Positions 37,182 to 48,460 of a DNA stretch of 64,000 nt are shown one piece after another. The stretch's first letter is position 1; each line of letters starts with the position of its first letter. The stretch comes from Sphingomonas naphthae (GTDB taxonomy: Bacteria; Pseudomonadota; Alphaproteobacteria; Sphingomonadales; Sphingomonadaceae), in NCBI RefSeq assembly GCF_028607085.1, contig NZ_CP117411.1:2728001-2792000 (forward strand), in the 5' to 3' direction. A program made the translations under genes and the position numbers. The notes beneath the pieces are model-generated. The model did not search any database and was not told the DNA's origin. It was given only the letters and a program-made list of their open reading frames with translations.

Positions 37182-38477
37182 ATGCGTCCTTACGAATGCC
37201 CAAACTGCAGTCGTCCCACCCATTTTGAGGTGCGCGTCTGCCCGAATTGCGAGTTTACGCTCGGCTATGATCCGGCGAGCGATCAGCTCCTCTTCCTCGG
37301 GGACAATGCAACGACGTGGCGTGATGCTCAGAACGAGCAGCATGCCGTGGTCGTCTGCCAGAACAACAACGAGTATCAGATTTGCAATTGGCTCGTTCCT
37401 GCGGTGGGCGATCAGCCGCTGTGCCTTGCCTGCAAGCACAACCGTACCATCCCGGATCTGACTGCGCCAAGCGTTCCGGAGCGGTGGGCGAAGATCGAAG
37501 CGGCGAAGCGTCGGATGCTTCACACCGTGCTGCATCTCAACCTTCCGTGCGAGACCGTTGCCGAGGCCGAGGCGAACGGCACGCAGCCGGGTCTCGCATT
37601 CGACTTCCTGTATGATCCGGTCGGCGAGGAAACCGGCACGGTTCAGATTACTACCGGCCATGAAGCGGGCCTGATCACCCTCAACTTGATCGAAGCGGAC
37701 GATGTCCAGCGAGAGAAGATGCGGACGTCGCTGGGCGAACCCTACCGCACGCTTCTCGGCCATTTCAGGCATGAGGTAGGCCACTATTACTGGTCGCGGC
37801 TGATCGAGAACACGCCGGAGGTCGAGGGCTTCCGCGCCGTCTTCGGCGACGAGCGGATCAGCTACGAGGAGGCCATGGGTAAGCACTACGGCGGCGGCGA
37901 GGGTGGCGGCTGGACCAGCGACTTCGTCTCAGCCTACGCCACGATGCACCCCTGGGAGGACTTTGCGGAGACCTTCGCGCACCTCCTGCATATCATGGAT
38001 ACGCTCGCGACCATCCAGGGGTTCGGGATGCGGATGACCGAATGGCCGGGCTCGGAGGATCAGCCCGCCGTGGACTTTGATCCCTATCACGCCGAGACGA
38101 CCCAGCTGGTCTCCGAGTGGGGACCGTTCGCATTCGCCGCGAATGCAATAAACCGGGCGATGGGCCAGCCCGACCTCTATCCCTTCCGGCTGACGGACCC
38201 GGTCGTGCGTAAACTGGACTACGTCAATCGGCTCGTTCAGCGCGCGTGTCGGGTTGACATCGTCCAAGAGGACCGGTGCTGGCCGCAGCATGACCTGCCG
38301 GGCGGTGGACGGGAAACGGACGCCGCCCAGAATGCCGGTCAATTCGGTTGGACCTGTGTTACGCCCCCGTCCTGCCGGGAAAGCAGGTCGCTCATGCGTG
38401 CGGCAAGTTCGACCTGCCGGAACGGCTTAGGGAGCTTCGTGACATCGGCAGGAATGTCCTCGGCCGCATTGGCATAG
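37182..38477 (+). CDS. zinc-binding metallopeptidase (zinc ribbons + HExxH), extended C-terminus
   Basis: The N-terminal 80 residues hold Cys pairs for zinc ribbons (CPNC twice, CLAC). A zincin-like domain follows with HEVGHYYW, the HExxH active site, and ENTPEVEGFRAVFGDE. Family members usually end soon after the YVNRLVQ segment, near residue 355. Here the frame runs on for about 75 residues, most of them antisense to the histidine kinase gene. The native stop was probably lost by a small indel near 38250, so the last residues are unlikely to be meaningful. Confidence 0.8.
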   Translation: MRPYECPNCSRPTHFEVRVCPNCEFTLGYDPASDQLLFLGDNATTWRDAQNEQHAVVVCQNNNEYQICNWLVPAVGDQPLCLACKHNRTIPDLTAPSVPERWAKIEAAKRRMLHTVLHLNLPCETVAEAEANGTQPGLAFDFLYDPVGEETGTVQITTGHEAGLITLNLIEADDVQREKMRTSLGEPYRTLLGHFRHEVGHYYWSRLIENTPEVEGFRAVFGDERISYEEAMGKHYGGGEGGGWTSDFVSAYATMHPWEDFAETFAHLLHIMDTLATIQGFGMRMTEWPGSEDQPAVDFDPYHAETTQLVSEWGPFAFAANAINRAMGQPDLYPFRLTDPVVRKLDYVNRLVQRACRVDIVQEDRCWPQHDLPGGGRETDAAQNAGQFGWTCVTPPSCRESRSLMRAASSTCRNGLGSFVTSAGMSSAALA

Positions 38478-40313
38478 CCCGTGATGAGCAGCGTCGGCAG
38501 ATCCAGACCTTCGCTGCGGATCTCTTGAATCAGCTGGGCACCGGTCTTCCCAGGCATTAGGTAGTCCGTGACGAGTGCTTCGGCCTCAAGGCCGTCACGC
38601 AGTAGGGTGATGGCCTGTGCCGCTGAGGACACTTCATGCACGGTGTAGCCGATGTCGCGGAGCATGTCGGCCGTGGCACTCCTGACCAGGTCCTCGTCGT
38701 CTACTAGCAGGATCTGGGCATCCCGAGCCGCCTTTATCGGCTCATGCCCCGACGTGACGAGCGAACTTGCCGACTCTTCGGACGCCGGCAGCCAGAGCGA
38801 GATGGTCGTTCCCTCGCTGAGTACGCTCGAAAGCTGCAGCGTCCCGCCTGATTGAGCTGCCAACCCGTGGACCATTGAAAGACCGAGACCGGTCCCCTTG
38901 CCGACGCCCTTCGTGGAGAAGAAGGGCTCGATCGCCCTTGCAAGTGTAGCCTCGTCCATCCCCGTGCCGGTGTCGGAAGCCACGACCCGGACGTATCTGC
39001 CCGCCCGAAGGCCAGGCACTTCTTGTTCCGCCACGTCGACGGTTGCGGCCGATAGGGTCAACCGGCCCCCGTTTGGCATCGCGTCGCGCGCATTGATTGC
39101 CAGATTGAGCAACGCCAGCTCAAGCTGGTTGGGATCGACCCGTGCTGGTGCCAGCCCGTCCGGCACGTCGAATATGATGTTGATCGTTGGACCGAGCGAT
39201 CGCCTCATCAGATCCGAGATGCCGTCGATCAGTGCTCCGATGTTTACTGCCGAGGGTTGAAGCGTTTGTCGGCGCGCGAAGGCGAGCAGCCGCTGCGTCA
39301 GCGTCGATGCCCGCTCGGCCGCCTGTAAGGCGCCCGCGACGAGTTTTTGATCGCGCGTGTCGTCTCCAATCCGTCTGCGCAGGATATCCAGGCTACCGAC
39401 GATGGGTGTGAGGAGATTGTTGAAGTCGTGCGCCACGCCGCCGGTCAGCTGCCCGATGGCATCCATCTTCTGCGCCTGCGCCAGTTTGGCGTCTGCCTCC
39501 TTGCGCGCGGTTATGTCCGAGACGACACCGGTCAGACGCGTGGCCTTCCCATGCGCGTCGTGGCGAGCACGGCCTTGCAGGGCGATCCATCTGAGATCGC
39601 CGCTGGCAGCGGTGATTTGAAACTCGATCCCCAAGCCGCTCTTCGCGGGCGCCACCTCGAACGCGGCTGCCACCGTGGCGCTCACTCAAGACGACGTGCG
39701 AGATCAGTCGCTTGAGATCGAATTCCTGTTGGAACTCGTCGTACCCAAATATCTGATCGTGGCGGATGGTGCGATCGATCCGCCCCGTGGCGAGATCCAT
39801 GTCCCAGTTGCCCATCCCCGCAGCATCGAGCGCGACCTCCAAGGTTTCGCGGGCGGCCTCAAGCTGCGCGGTTCGATCGTCGACGGACTTTTCGAGCGTC
39901 GCAGCGAACGCGCGGATTTCATACTGGCGCCGACGCGCCTTGATCGCCGAGCGGATGGCCCCGACCATTGCGTCAGCGTGGAGCGGGCGTTCGAGGAGGA
40001 TTATGTTCCCGAGGTCATCGAGCCGCATCGTCGCCAGCGCGCTCCGAGGGGCCTTGTCCCCATTCGCGAGGACGACGAACGGGAGGTCGGACCATGTCGG
40101 CTGGCTGGTGATCCATTGCATAAGGCTGCCGCGGTCGCCGGTCGCGAGAGCTTCCTCGGTGATCAGCGCCGTTCCGGCTCCGTTTTGCAGCTCGCCGACG
40201 AGCGAAGCCAGATCGCTGCAGGTGAGACAGTCGAAACCGTGCCGCCGCAGGAGGTCGGAAGCGATCTGGGCGTCACGACCCCTCGGGGCGAGGATGAGTA
40301 CGCGGAGTTCCAT
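38339..40313 (-). pseudogene. hybrid histidine kinase (REC-like, PAS, HisKA, HATPase, REC), frameshifted
   Basis: Two frames make one gene. From ATG 40313: a receiver-like domain (ELRVLILAPRGRDAQIASDLLRRHG), a coiled coil and the first half of a PAS domain (LDAAGMGNWDMDLATGRIDR). Near 39680 the frame changes by one base and continues as the rest of PAS, HisKA (GGVAHDFNNLLTPIVG), HATPase (NLAINARDAMP, DTGTGM) and a C-terminal receiver (LVDDEDLVR, VTDYLMPGKTG). It lies 1 base behind the KaiC-like gene, a common pairing. Without the shift it would sense a signal with the KaiC-like ATPase. Sequencing error is possible. Confidence 0.8.
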
Positions 40314-40314
40314 G

Positions 40315-41835
40315 TCAGGCTTCGGCGGCGGCTTGTTGTCCGCCGGCGCCCTGTCCCATCAGGACGCCTCCGTCGCCGCGAAACTTGGGCGAACCGGTAA
40401 GCACGCCTTGGAATTCGCGGAGCGGATCCCCGAGGGTGAGCCCAGCCACATCGATCCGGAATTCGCGGATAGTGCGTTCATGCCGCGTGGTGCGCGTCTT
40501 GATCACGGAGATCGCCTGACGAACCTCGCCGTTTGCCTCGAAGAAGCGCTGCTGGACGACGGTGTCTGCGAGGTAGCTGATGTCGATGTCGGTGCGCATG
40601 TCCCCGACAACCCCGTGCTGCCCGAGGATGAGCAGCGTCGCGACGCCACTCTGACCAAGGTAGGCCAGGAGCTCGTGCATCTGGAGCGTCAGGAACTTCT
40701 CGTCCGGCATCGCCTGCAGGTAGGCGTTGAGACTGTCGATCACGATCGTGCGGACGCCGTCGCCCTCAACGGAGTCCTTGACGGCACCCGCGAACTCGCC
40801 GGGTGACAGCTCGGCAGGATCGATCGCCCTGATCATCAGCTTGCCGGAGTCGATGTATGGCCGGAGGTCCATTCCAAGCGCCGTGCAGCGTTTGAGTAGG
40901 GTCGGAAGACGCTCGTCGAACAGGAAGTACCCGGCGCTTTCGCCGCGTTCGAGGGCCGCGACCATGCATTGGACCGCGAGCGTGGTCTTCCCGACGCCGG
41001 CGGGCCCACTGAGGAGCGTGGCGGTCCCCGGGACCAAACCACCCCCGAGCAGCGAATCGAACTCTGCTGAGCCCGTCGACACGATCGTGTCGGGGACCTC
41101 GACGGGATGGTCGGCGGCGACGAGGCGGGGGTAGACCTTCAGCCCACCCCGCTCGATCTCGAAGTCGTGATAGCCGCCGCGGAAGCGGATGCCGCGCATC
41201 TTCACCACGTGCAGGCGACGGCGCTGGGCGCCGAAACCCGACAACGTCTGCTCGAGGGCGATCACTCCGTGGGCGATGCTGTGCAGTTGCAGGTCGCCCT
41301 CGTCCGAGCTCTTGTCGTCGAGGACGAGCACCGTGCACTGCCGGGTGGCGAAGAAGTGCTTGAGCGCCAGGATCTGACGACGGTAGCGGATCGGACTCTG
41401 AGCAAGAAGCCGGAGCTCGGACAGGCTATCCAACACCAATCTGCGAGGGCGGAGCTCGTCGACCTTCGCCATGATGTTGCGGACGGTCTCGCCCAGTTCG
41501 ACCTCGCTCGGATGCAGCAGCGTCTGCTCCTGATCGTCCGAGAAGCCAGCCTCCGGCACCATCTCGAAGATCGTCAGCGGTGAGAGCGACCAGCCATGCG
41601 TGCGGGCGGCGGCGTGCAGTTCGGCCTCGGTTTCAGAAAGCGTGATGTAGAGGCCGGCCTCTCCCACGCTGGCACCTGCCAACAGGAAACCAAGGCCCAG
41701 CGTCGTCTTGCCCGTGCCGGGCGTCCCCTCGATTAGATAGAGCCGCTCGGGAGTGAGACCGCCGATCAGAACGTCGTCCAGCCCAACGATGCCGGTCGAT
41801 GCCGGCGGAATGGCCTGATCGTCATTCTCTGTCAC
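40315..41835 (-). CDS. KaiC-like double RecA-domain ATPase
   Basis: 506-aa protein with two RecA/Rad55-type ATPase domains. Walker A motifs are GTPGTGKTT (about residue 38) and GPAGVGKTT (about 278); Walker B-like strands are RRLVLDSLSEL and RTIVIDSLNAYL. It is close to cyanobacterial KaiC in layout, but no KaiA or KaiB gene is present. In proteobacteria such proteins are stress-signalling partners of hybrid kinases, one of which follows directly (though frameshifted). Confidence 0.9.
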   Translation of the reverse strand: MTENDDQAIPPASTGIVGLDDVLIGGLTPERLYLIEGTPGTGKTTLGLGFLLAGASVGEAGLYITLSETEAELHAAARTHGWSLSPLTIFEMVPEAGFSDDQEQTLLHPSEVELGETVRNIMAKVDELRPRRLVLDSLSELRLLAQSPIRYRRQILALKHFFATRQCTVLVLDDKSSDEGDLQLHSIAHGVIALEQTLSGFGAQRRRLHVVKMRGIRFRGGYHDFEIERGGLKVYPRLVAADHPVEVPDTIVSTGSAEFDSLLGGGLVPGTATLLSGPAGVGKTTLAVQCMVAALERGESAGYFLFDERLPTLLKRCTALGMDLRPYIDSGKLMIRAIDPAELSPGEFAGAVKDSVEGDGVRTIVIDSLNAYLQAMPDEKFLTLQMHELLAYLGQSGVATLLILGQHGVVGDMRTDIDISYLADTVVQQRFFEANGEVRQAISVIKTRTTRHERTIREFRIDVAGLTLGDPLREFQGVLTGSPKFRGDGGVLMGQGAGGQQAAAEA

Positions 41836-41883
41836 GTGAGATGCTCCCTGGAGTGGGTTCTGGGTGTCTGGTGAGGATTGCCC

Positions 41884-42606
41884 TCACGTAGTCGTTTCGG
41901 GCACGATATAGAGGTAGTTGGACTTGAACTGACCGCGACGGGCTAGAGCTTCTGGATCATCGATCTGAACGAGCCCGGATCGGAACACGCAGAGGCGTTC
42001 CTCCCGCAGCGACCGCATCACCCGGTTCACATGAACGCTGGTGAGGCCGCAAATCTCCGCAAGGTCGTTCTGCGTGATCCCAAAGGCGTATCGGTGTCCG
42101 TCGCTCAGGCCGACCGCCATGAGCCTGAGGTTGGTCTCCGAAAGAAAGTGCGCGACCCGACCGATCGCGTCGAGGCGGCCGAGGCGAAAAAGCCAGGCCC
42201 TATGGATCGCGGCGTCGAGGACCGTCGCGAACCAGAGCTTCTTGGTGAGTGCCGGCATCTCGTCGTTGATCGCCTGCAGCGCGGTGTGCGGGAAGATGGC
42301 CGTGCTGGCCGGTGTTAGCGTCGAGACGTTATGATCGAGCGACTTGAGCGGATAGGCGTGCAGGTCGACGAAATCGCCGGGGACGTGAATCGCCACGAGC
42401 TGCCGCAGGCCGCGCTCGTCGTCGATGTATCGGCACATGTATCCTTCGAGCAGGAGGGTGCTGTGATCAAGGACCTGATCAGCCTGCACCACCAGCGTGC
42501 GCGAGCGCAGCTGGTTCACGCCTGCGATTGATCCCTCGAGGCGTTCCCTTTCTTCGGTGGTTAGTTCGATGTGCCGGCGGCTCTGGAGGAAGCGGGTGGT
42601 CAGCAT
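41884..42606 (-). CDS. Crp/Fnr-family regulator A
   Basis: 240-aa regulator: cyclic-nucleotide-like sensor domain (residues 20-140; GFV-like VPGDFVDLHAYPL) and C-terminal winged HTH (FGITQNDLAEICGLTSVHVNRVMRSLREE). No Fe-S Cys cluster is seen, so it is not a classical Fnr. It is a close paralogue of the regulator at 47.2 kb. It is followed by the KaiC-like gene on the same strand, 48 bases downstream of its stop. A palindrome-like CTGATCGAAGTCAG stands about 105 bases upstream. Confidence 0.92.
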   Translation of the reverse strand: MLTTRFLQSRRHIELTTEERERLEGSIAGVNQLRSRTLVVQADQVLDHSTLLLEGYMCRYIDDERGLRQLVAIHVPGDFVDLHAYPLKSLDHNVSTLTPASTAIFPHTALQAINDEMPALTKKLWFATVLDAAIHRAWLFRLGRLDAIGRVAHFLSETNLRLMAVGLSDGHRYAFGITQNDLAEICGLTSVHVNRVMRSLREERLCVFRSGLVQIDDPEALARRGQFKSNYLYIVPETTT

Positions 42607-43003
42607 TGGCGCGTCCCTCCCCTCAGAGCGCAGACAGCGTCTCGCCCTTCGAAGGTGGGAGCGCGTTGGAAGAGTGAGGCGATCGCAGGGGGGTGATGGT
42701 CCTGCACTGATCGAAGTCAGCTAGCGGCATTCCGAATCCTGTAGGGTCGGTATGCCGGAACGGCCGACCGATGTTTTTGCGGCCATATCCACACCGTTAA
42801 GCCCCCGTCTCACAAGCATATTCGTTACAACCGAGATTAGTTTTAGGGGCCCGGATGCAACCCTCGGACGACGCCGACTCTTTGAGCTTCAGGCGTATCG
42901 GGGCGGGCTCTCGACCTCGGTGTTTGCCTTTCATCCGGCAGGCTTTGCGGCATCATGAAGCCGCCGCCTTCCTGCGCGTGATCCAGATTAAGGACGTTCG
43001 ACA
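42607..43003. other. 397-bp divergent region between Crp/Fnr A and catalase
   Basis: No supported gene. It must hold the promoters of both genes. CTGATCGAAGTCAG (42711-42724) resembles the palindrome at 10921. A comparatively A/T-rich block (about 42780-42845) probably includes the catalase promoter. I found no exact EcfG or OxyR site. Confidence 0.5.
42711..42724. promoter_or_regulatory. Crp/Fnr-type site candidate CTGATCGAAGTCAG
   Basis: Arms CTGA/TCAG with a 6-base centre, close to the perfect palindrome at 10921-10934. It stands upstream of the Crp/Fnr A gene, which would fit autoregulation. Confidence 0.4.
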
Positions 43004-45176
<2,173 letters not shown>

Positions 45177-45184
<8 letters not shown>

Positions 45185-45740
45185 CGGCGAACTGCCCCCG
45201 CTGCCGTCGGTGGAACGTCTTCAGGAACTCCTGTCCGATGCGGCCAGATTGGGCCGCACGGACATGGTGGAACCGCTCCTGGCGGCAGGGGCGGATGTCG
45301 ATGCGAAGGACGGATCGGGCTACACACCCCTGATCCTGGCGACCTACAACAACCGGCTTGAGACCGCACTCGCTCTGCTGTCGGCTGGCGCGGACGTGGA
45401 TGCGCAAGACGGCGGCCGCGGCAATACCGCGCTGATGGGAGTGGCCTTCAAAGGCTACTGTGACATAGCGCGGGTTCTGATGTCGGCCGGCGCTGACGTG
45501 GAATGCCGCAACAATGCCGGTCAGACTGCGCTGATGATGGCCTCCCTGTTCGGTCATTCCGAGATCGCAGCGTCGCTCCTGGCGGCCGGCGCCGATCCTG
45601 ATCGCGTCGATGCGGCGGGCAATTCCGCGCGCTCGGTTGCCGCGGCCCAGCGCAACGAGCGTATGGTGGAGCTGTTGGCCGGAGACACGCGAACCGAATC
45701 CAGTGCCGGCGAGATGACGGCGGCGGACCGGACGGCTTGA
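45177..45740 (+). CDS. ankyrin-repeat protein
   Basis: 187-aa protein with four to five ankyrin repeats, visible as [59 protein letters not shown] and [19 protein letters not shown]. There is no signal peptide. It overlaps the catalase stop by 8 bases and is surely co-translated. Catalase-ankyrin pairs are known from other proteobacteria (for example KatB-AnkB), where the ankyrin protein is needed for full catalase activity. Confidence 0.9.
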
Positions 45741-45820
45741 ACCAACGCAGGGTGTGCTTTGACTCCTCGTGCATCCGCAGACTATGTTCTTCCTACGTTC
45801 CAGAACACGGCCATTCCGAT

Positions 45821-46481
45821 ATGTCCAGGATTCACATATTTGCCAGAGGTGCGAAGGACACGGCCTCTCTGTTCGACGCTGACCTGTCGGACGATATCGA
45901 GCTATCGTCCGAGACGACCGAAGGAGCGCTAGGAATGGCGATCATCGAGGCAGGCGGGCGGCGTCGACTGAAGGCCATGGATTGGGGCTTCCCGCGACAG
46001 ACGCGCGAAGTGCGCGCGCATGGAGATCCGCCATCGCGCGTCGGGCTCGTTGCTGACCTTACCAATCCGATGTGGAGCAGTCTCGTCGTCGACACACGAT
46101 ACCGTTGCCTCATCCCGTTGTCCCACTTTGCCAATCCCGATGGTCATCAGGGTTCGAAGACGCGGACTTGGTTCTCGATCCAAGACTGCCCTAGCGTGGC
46201 CTGGGCATGCTTCTGCCGCAATGTGCCGGAATACGGACCGGTCTACGCCGGCATGACGATGACTGCGAACGCCGCCGTGATGCCGACGAACGATCGGATG
46301 CCGGTGGTTACTCGATGCGAAGGAGCAGGAATGCTGGCTGCGAGAGCCGATAGACGACGTTCTTCGCTTCCAATTTCGCGAACCAATGGCGGCCGATCGG
46401 ATAGTGGTCGAGCGCACGGATGATCCTTGGCGAAGTGGTATCCTATCGCGTTCGGCCAGACCGCAATTCAGCTTGTTCTGA
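45821..46481 (+). pseudogene. HMCES/YedK-like protein, frameshifted and lacking Cys2
   Basis: Homologue of SOS-associated YedK/HMCES, which shields abasic sites by a bond from Cys2. Conserved parts: WGFPRQTR, NPMWSSLVVDTRYRCLIPLSHFA, TRTWFSIQD, GMTMTANAAVMPTNDRMPVV. After about 46312 the family sequence continues in another frame (ECWLREPIDDVLRFQFREP...VVERTDDP) and ends at 46481. The N-terminus is MSRIHIF, so the catalytic Cys2 is absent. It is probably inactive on two counts. Confidence 0.75.
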
Positions 46482-46502
46482 TCGTGCTGAGTCGGGCAGT
46501 TC

Positions 46503-46862
46503 ATGTCGTCTGAGGTCGGTATGCGATATCCCGTGACTCCCGACGGTCGATATTTCGTCGTGCGTGGACGCCTATGGCGCACCTCCAACCCGAACCTGTC
46601 CGAGGCGGATCGGCAGAAGCACGTCAATGCGCTGATGGACGCGCGCCGTGACGTCGGACAGGCGATGCGGGCGAAGGACGACGTGGCGGTCAAACGCGCT
46701 CGGAAGTCCGTGGAGGTCGCGAAGACGGCGTTGGGTGAGCGGGGCCCGGTCTGGTGGGACGATGGGGCACCCGACTGCAACAGGCACATGGCACGCAACA
46801 CGAGCTACGCCGACTGGTTCGACGAGCTGCCGGCGACCGCGAAGGCAGCGCAGGACGACTGA
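46503..46862 (+). CDS. conserved hypothetical protein, YedK neighbour
   Basis: 119-aa soluble protein. MRYPVTPDGRYFVVRGRLWR, LMDARRDV, and LGERGPVWWDDGAPDCNRH are highly patterned and look like a conserved family that I know from sphingomonad and rhizobial genomes without a function. It follows the YedK remnant by 21 bases. Either ATG 46503 or 46521 could be the start. Confidence 0.7.
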   Translation: MSSEVGMRYPVTPDGRYFVVRGRLWRTSNPNLSEADRQKHVNALMDARRDVGQAMRAKDDVAVKRARKSVEVAKTALGERGPVWWDDGAPDCNRHMARNTSYADWFDELPATAKAAQDD

Positions 46863-46877
46863 CCAGCCCAAATGGCC

Positions 46878-47078
46878 TCAGTCGGTGTCGGCTGTTCCTT
46901 GAGCGCGCTGCGGTTCAGTGCCGAGGATCTTGTCGGCTGCCAGGTTGAGACTGCTCGCGGTACCCCGAGCGGCCTCGGCCGTCATTGTCACCGCGACGCC
47001 GTCCGGCCCATCGAGGACCACGACACCCTTCTCGGTGTGAGCACGCCCCGGTTCCTTCTGGATAAGTGGATCGGACAT
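46878..47078 (-). CDS. small hypothetical protein
   Basis: 66-aa acidic protein, MSDPLIQKEPGRAHTEKGVVVLDGPDGVAVTMTAEAARGTASSLNLAADKIL. The VLDGPDGVAVTMTAEAA stretch looks like a beta hairpin and helix. AGAGGAG stands 6 bases before the ATG. It is divergent from the Crp/Fnr B gene. Unknown function; upstream in-frame starts lack a ribosome site. Confidence 0.6.
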   Translation of the reverse strand: MSDPLIQKEPGRAHTEKGVVVLDGPDGVAVTMTAEAARGTASSLNLAADKILGTEPQRAQGTADTD

Positions 47079-47177
47079 AAGTGCTCCTCTGTCTGAGAAG
47101 GAAGACATGACCCTTTTCTTAGTTCCCGCGGGCAATGACCGTTGGACCATAATTCGAATAGATGCGTATTAACTTTT

Positions 47178-47906
47178 GTGCTCACGGAACGATTCCTCTG
47201 CAACCGCCGTCGACGCGAACTCTCCAAGGAGGAGCTCGAAGTCGTTGAAGGTGCCATCGCCGAGGTCCGGACGATCCCGCCACGCAGCCAGGTCGTCACG
47301 GCAGGCAAGCCGATCCATGCGAGCACCCTCCTCGTCGAGGGGCTGATGTGCCGGTACATGGACGATCGCGCCGGCAACCGTCAGATCGTGGCGATCCACA
47401 TACCGGGCGATTTCGTCGATCTCCACGGCTTTCCGCTGAAGCATCTCGACCACGACGTGGCCACGATCACGTCGTGCAAGGTGGCCTGCGTGCCGCATGA
47501 GAATCTCGAGACCATAATCGGGACCCATCCCCACCTGAGCCGCCAGCTCTGGTTCTCCACGTTGATGGATGCGGCTATGCACCGGGAATGGACCTTCCGC
47601 CTCGGCCGCCTCGACGCCAACCAGCGGATCGCCCACCTCTTCTGCGAGCTCTACTGCCGCATGAACGCCGTCGGCCTGGCGAAGGACGGCAGCTTCAGCC
47701 TTGCCATCACGCAGCAGGACGTGGGCGAGACGTGCGGGATAACGTCGGTGCACGTCAACCGCGCCTTGCGAAACCTTCGGAACGACGGGCTCGTTACCTT
47801 CCGCTCCAAGAAGGTGGTGATCCCGGATCGCGCCAAGCTCGCCAAACTCGCCGATTTCGAGCCGAACTACCTCTTCTTCGACCCGGACTTCGAGGCTCTC
47901 AGCTGA
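47178..47906 (+). CDS. Crp/Fnr-family regulator B
   Basis: 242-aa paralogue of regulator A at 41.9 kb: LLVEGLMCRYMDD, VAIHIPGDFVDLHGFPLKHLDHDVAT and the HTH LAITQQDVGETCGITSVHVNRALRNLRNDG align along the whole length. GTG 47178 gives VLTERFLCNRR, matching MLTTRFLQSRR of the paralogue, so it is chosen over a TTG at 47142. Target genes are not known; the neighbours are small stress genes and a phasin-like gene. Confidence 0.9.
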   Translation: MLTERFLCNRRRRELSKEELEVVEGAIAEVRTIPPRSQVVTAGKPIHASTLLVEGLMCRYMDDRAGNRQIVAIHIPGDFVDLHGFPLKHLDHDVATITSCKVACVPHENLETIIGTHPHLSRQLWFSTLMDAAMHREWTFRLGRLDANQRIAHLFCELYCRMNAVGLAKDGSFSLAITQQDVGETCGITSVHVNRALRNLRNDGLVTFRSKKVVIPDRAKLAKLADFEPNYLFFDPDFEALS

Positions 47907-48016
47907 CCGTTCGAGCGCGTGAATAGGCCGCAGAAATAAAGACGGAAGCCAGCTGCCCGTTTGAGATCGGCATTCGTTGAGACAGGCGAACGAGCTGACC
48001 GCGATTGGGGATACAG

Positions 48017-48460
48017 ATGACGACTGTTTTCGATGGCATGCTCGCCCTTTGGTCATGGCCGTTGCAGATGGCCAAGTTGGGAAGCGACATGGCTGAAACG
48101 GCCGTCGGCGCCCAGCGAGTCGTCGGGGCGCGCATGCCGGTCATCGAGGCGGCCATGCGCAACCCGTTCACCGCGGATCACGCCGAACTTGGTCTCATGG
48201 TCAGCGAGAAGGTGGCGGCCTTCGGCAAGTCGGGCCGCTCCGTTTCGGCGGCTGGTGGCAAGATGGGGCGGGCTGCCAAGGCCAACGCTGCGGCGGCGGG
48301 CAAGATGGCTTCCGGGCGGATCCTGTGGCCTACGGATTGGCTCCAGCTGATGGAGACGAACCTCGCGGCAGCCACCGCATTCGCGGAGCTGCCAGCCGCA
48401 GCCCTGCATCCGATCCACAGCGGGGTGAAGGCCAACGAGCGGCGTCTGAAGCGGACCTGA
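48017..48460 (+). CDS. phasin-like protein
   Basis: 147-aa helical, Ala/Met-rich protein (MLALWSWPLQMAKLGSDMAETAVGAQRVVGARMPVIEAAMRNP) with long amphipathic helices, as in phasins that coat polyhydroxyalkanoate granules. No granule synthase gene is in the window. ATG 48017 is preferred to a TTG 12 bases earlier. The gene converges with xth, with stops adjacent. Confidence 0.6.
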   Translation: MTTVFDGMLALWSWPLQMAKLGSDMAETAVGAQRVVGARMPVIEAAMRNPFTADHAELGLMVSEKVAAFGKSGRSVSAAGGKMGRAAKANAAAAGKMASGRILWPTDWLQLMETNLAAATAFAELPAAALHPIHSGVKANERRLKRT

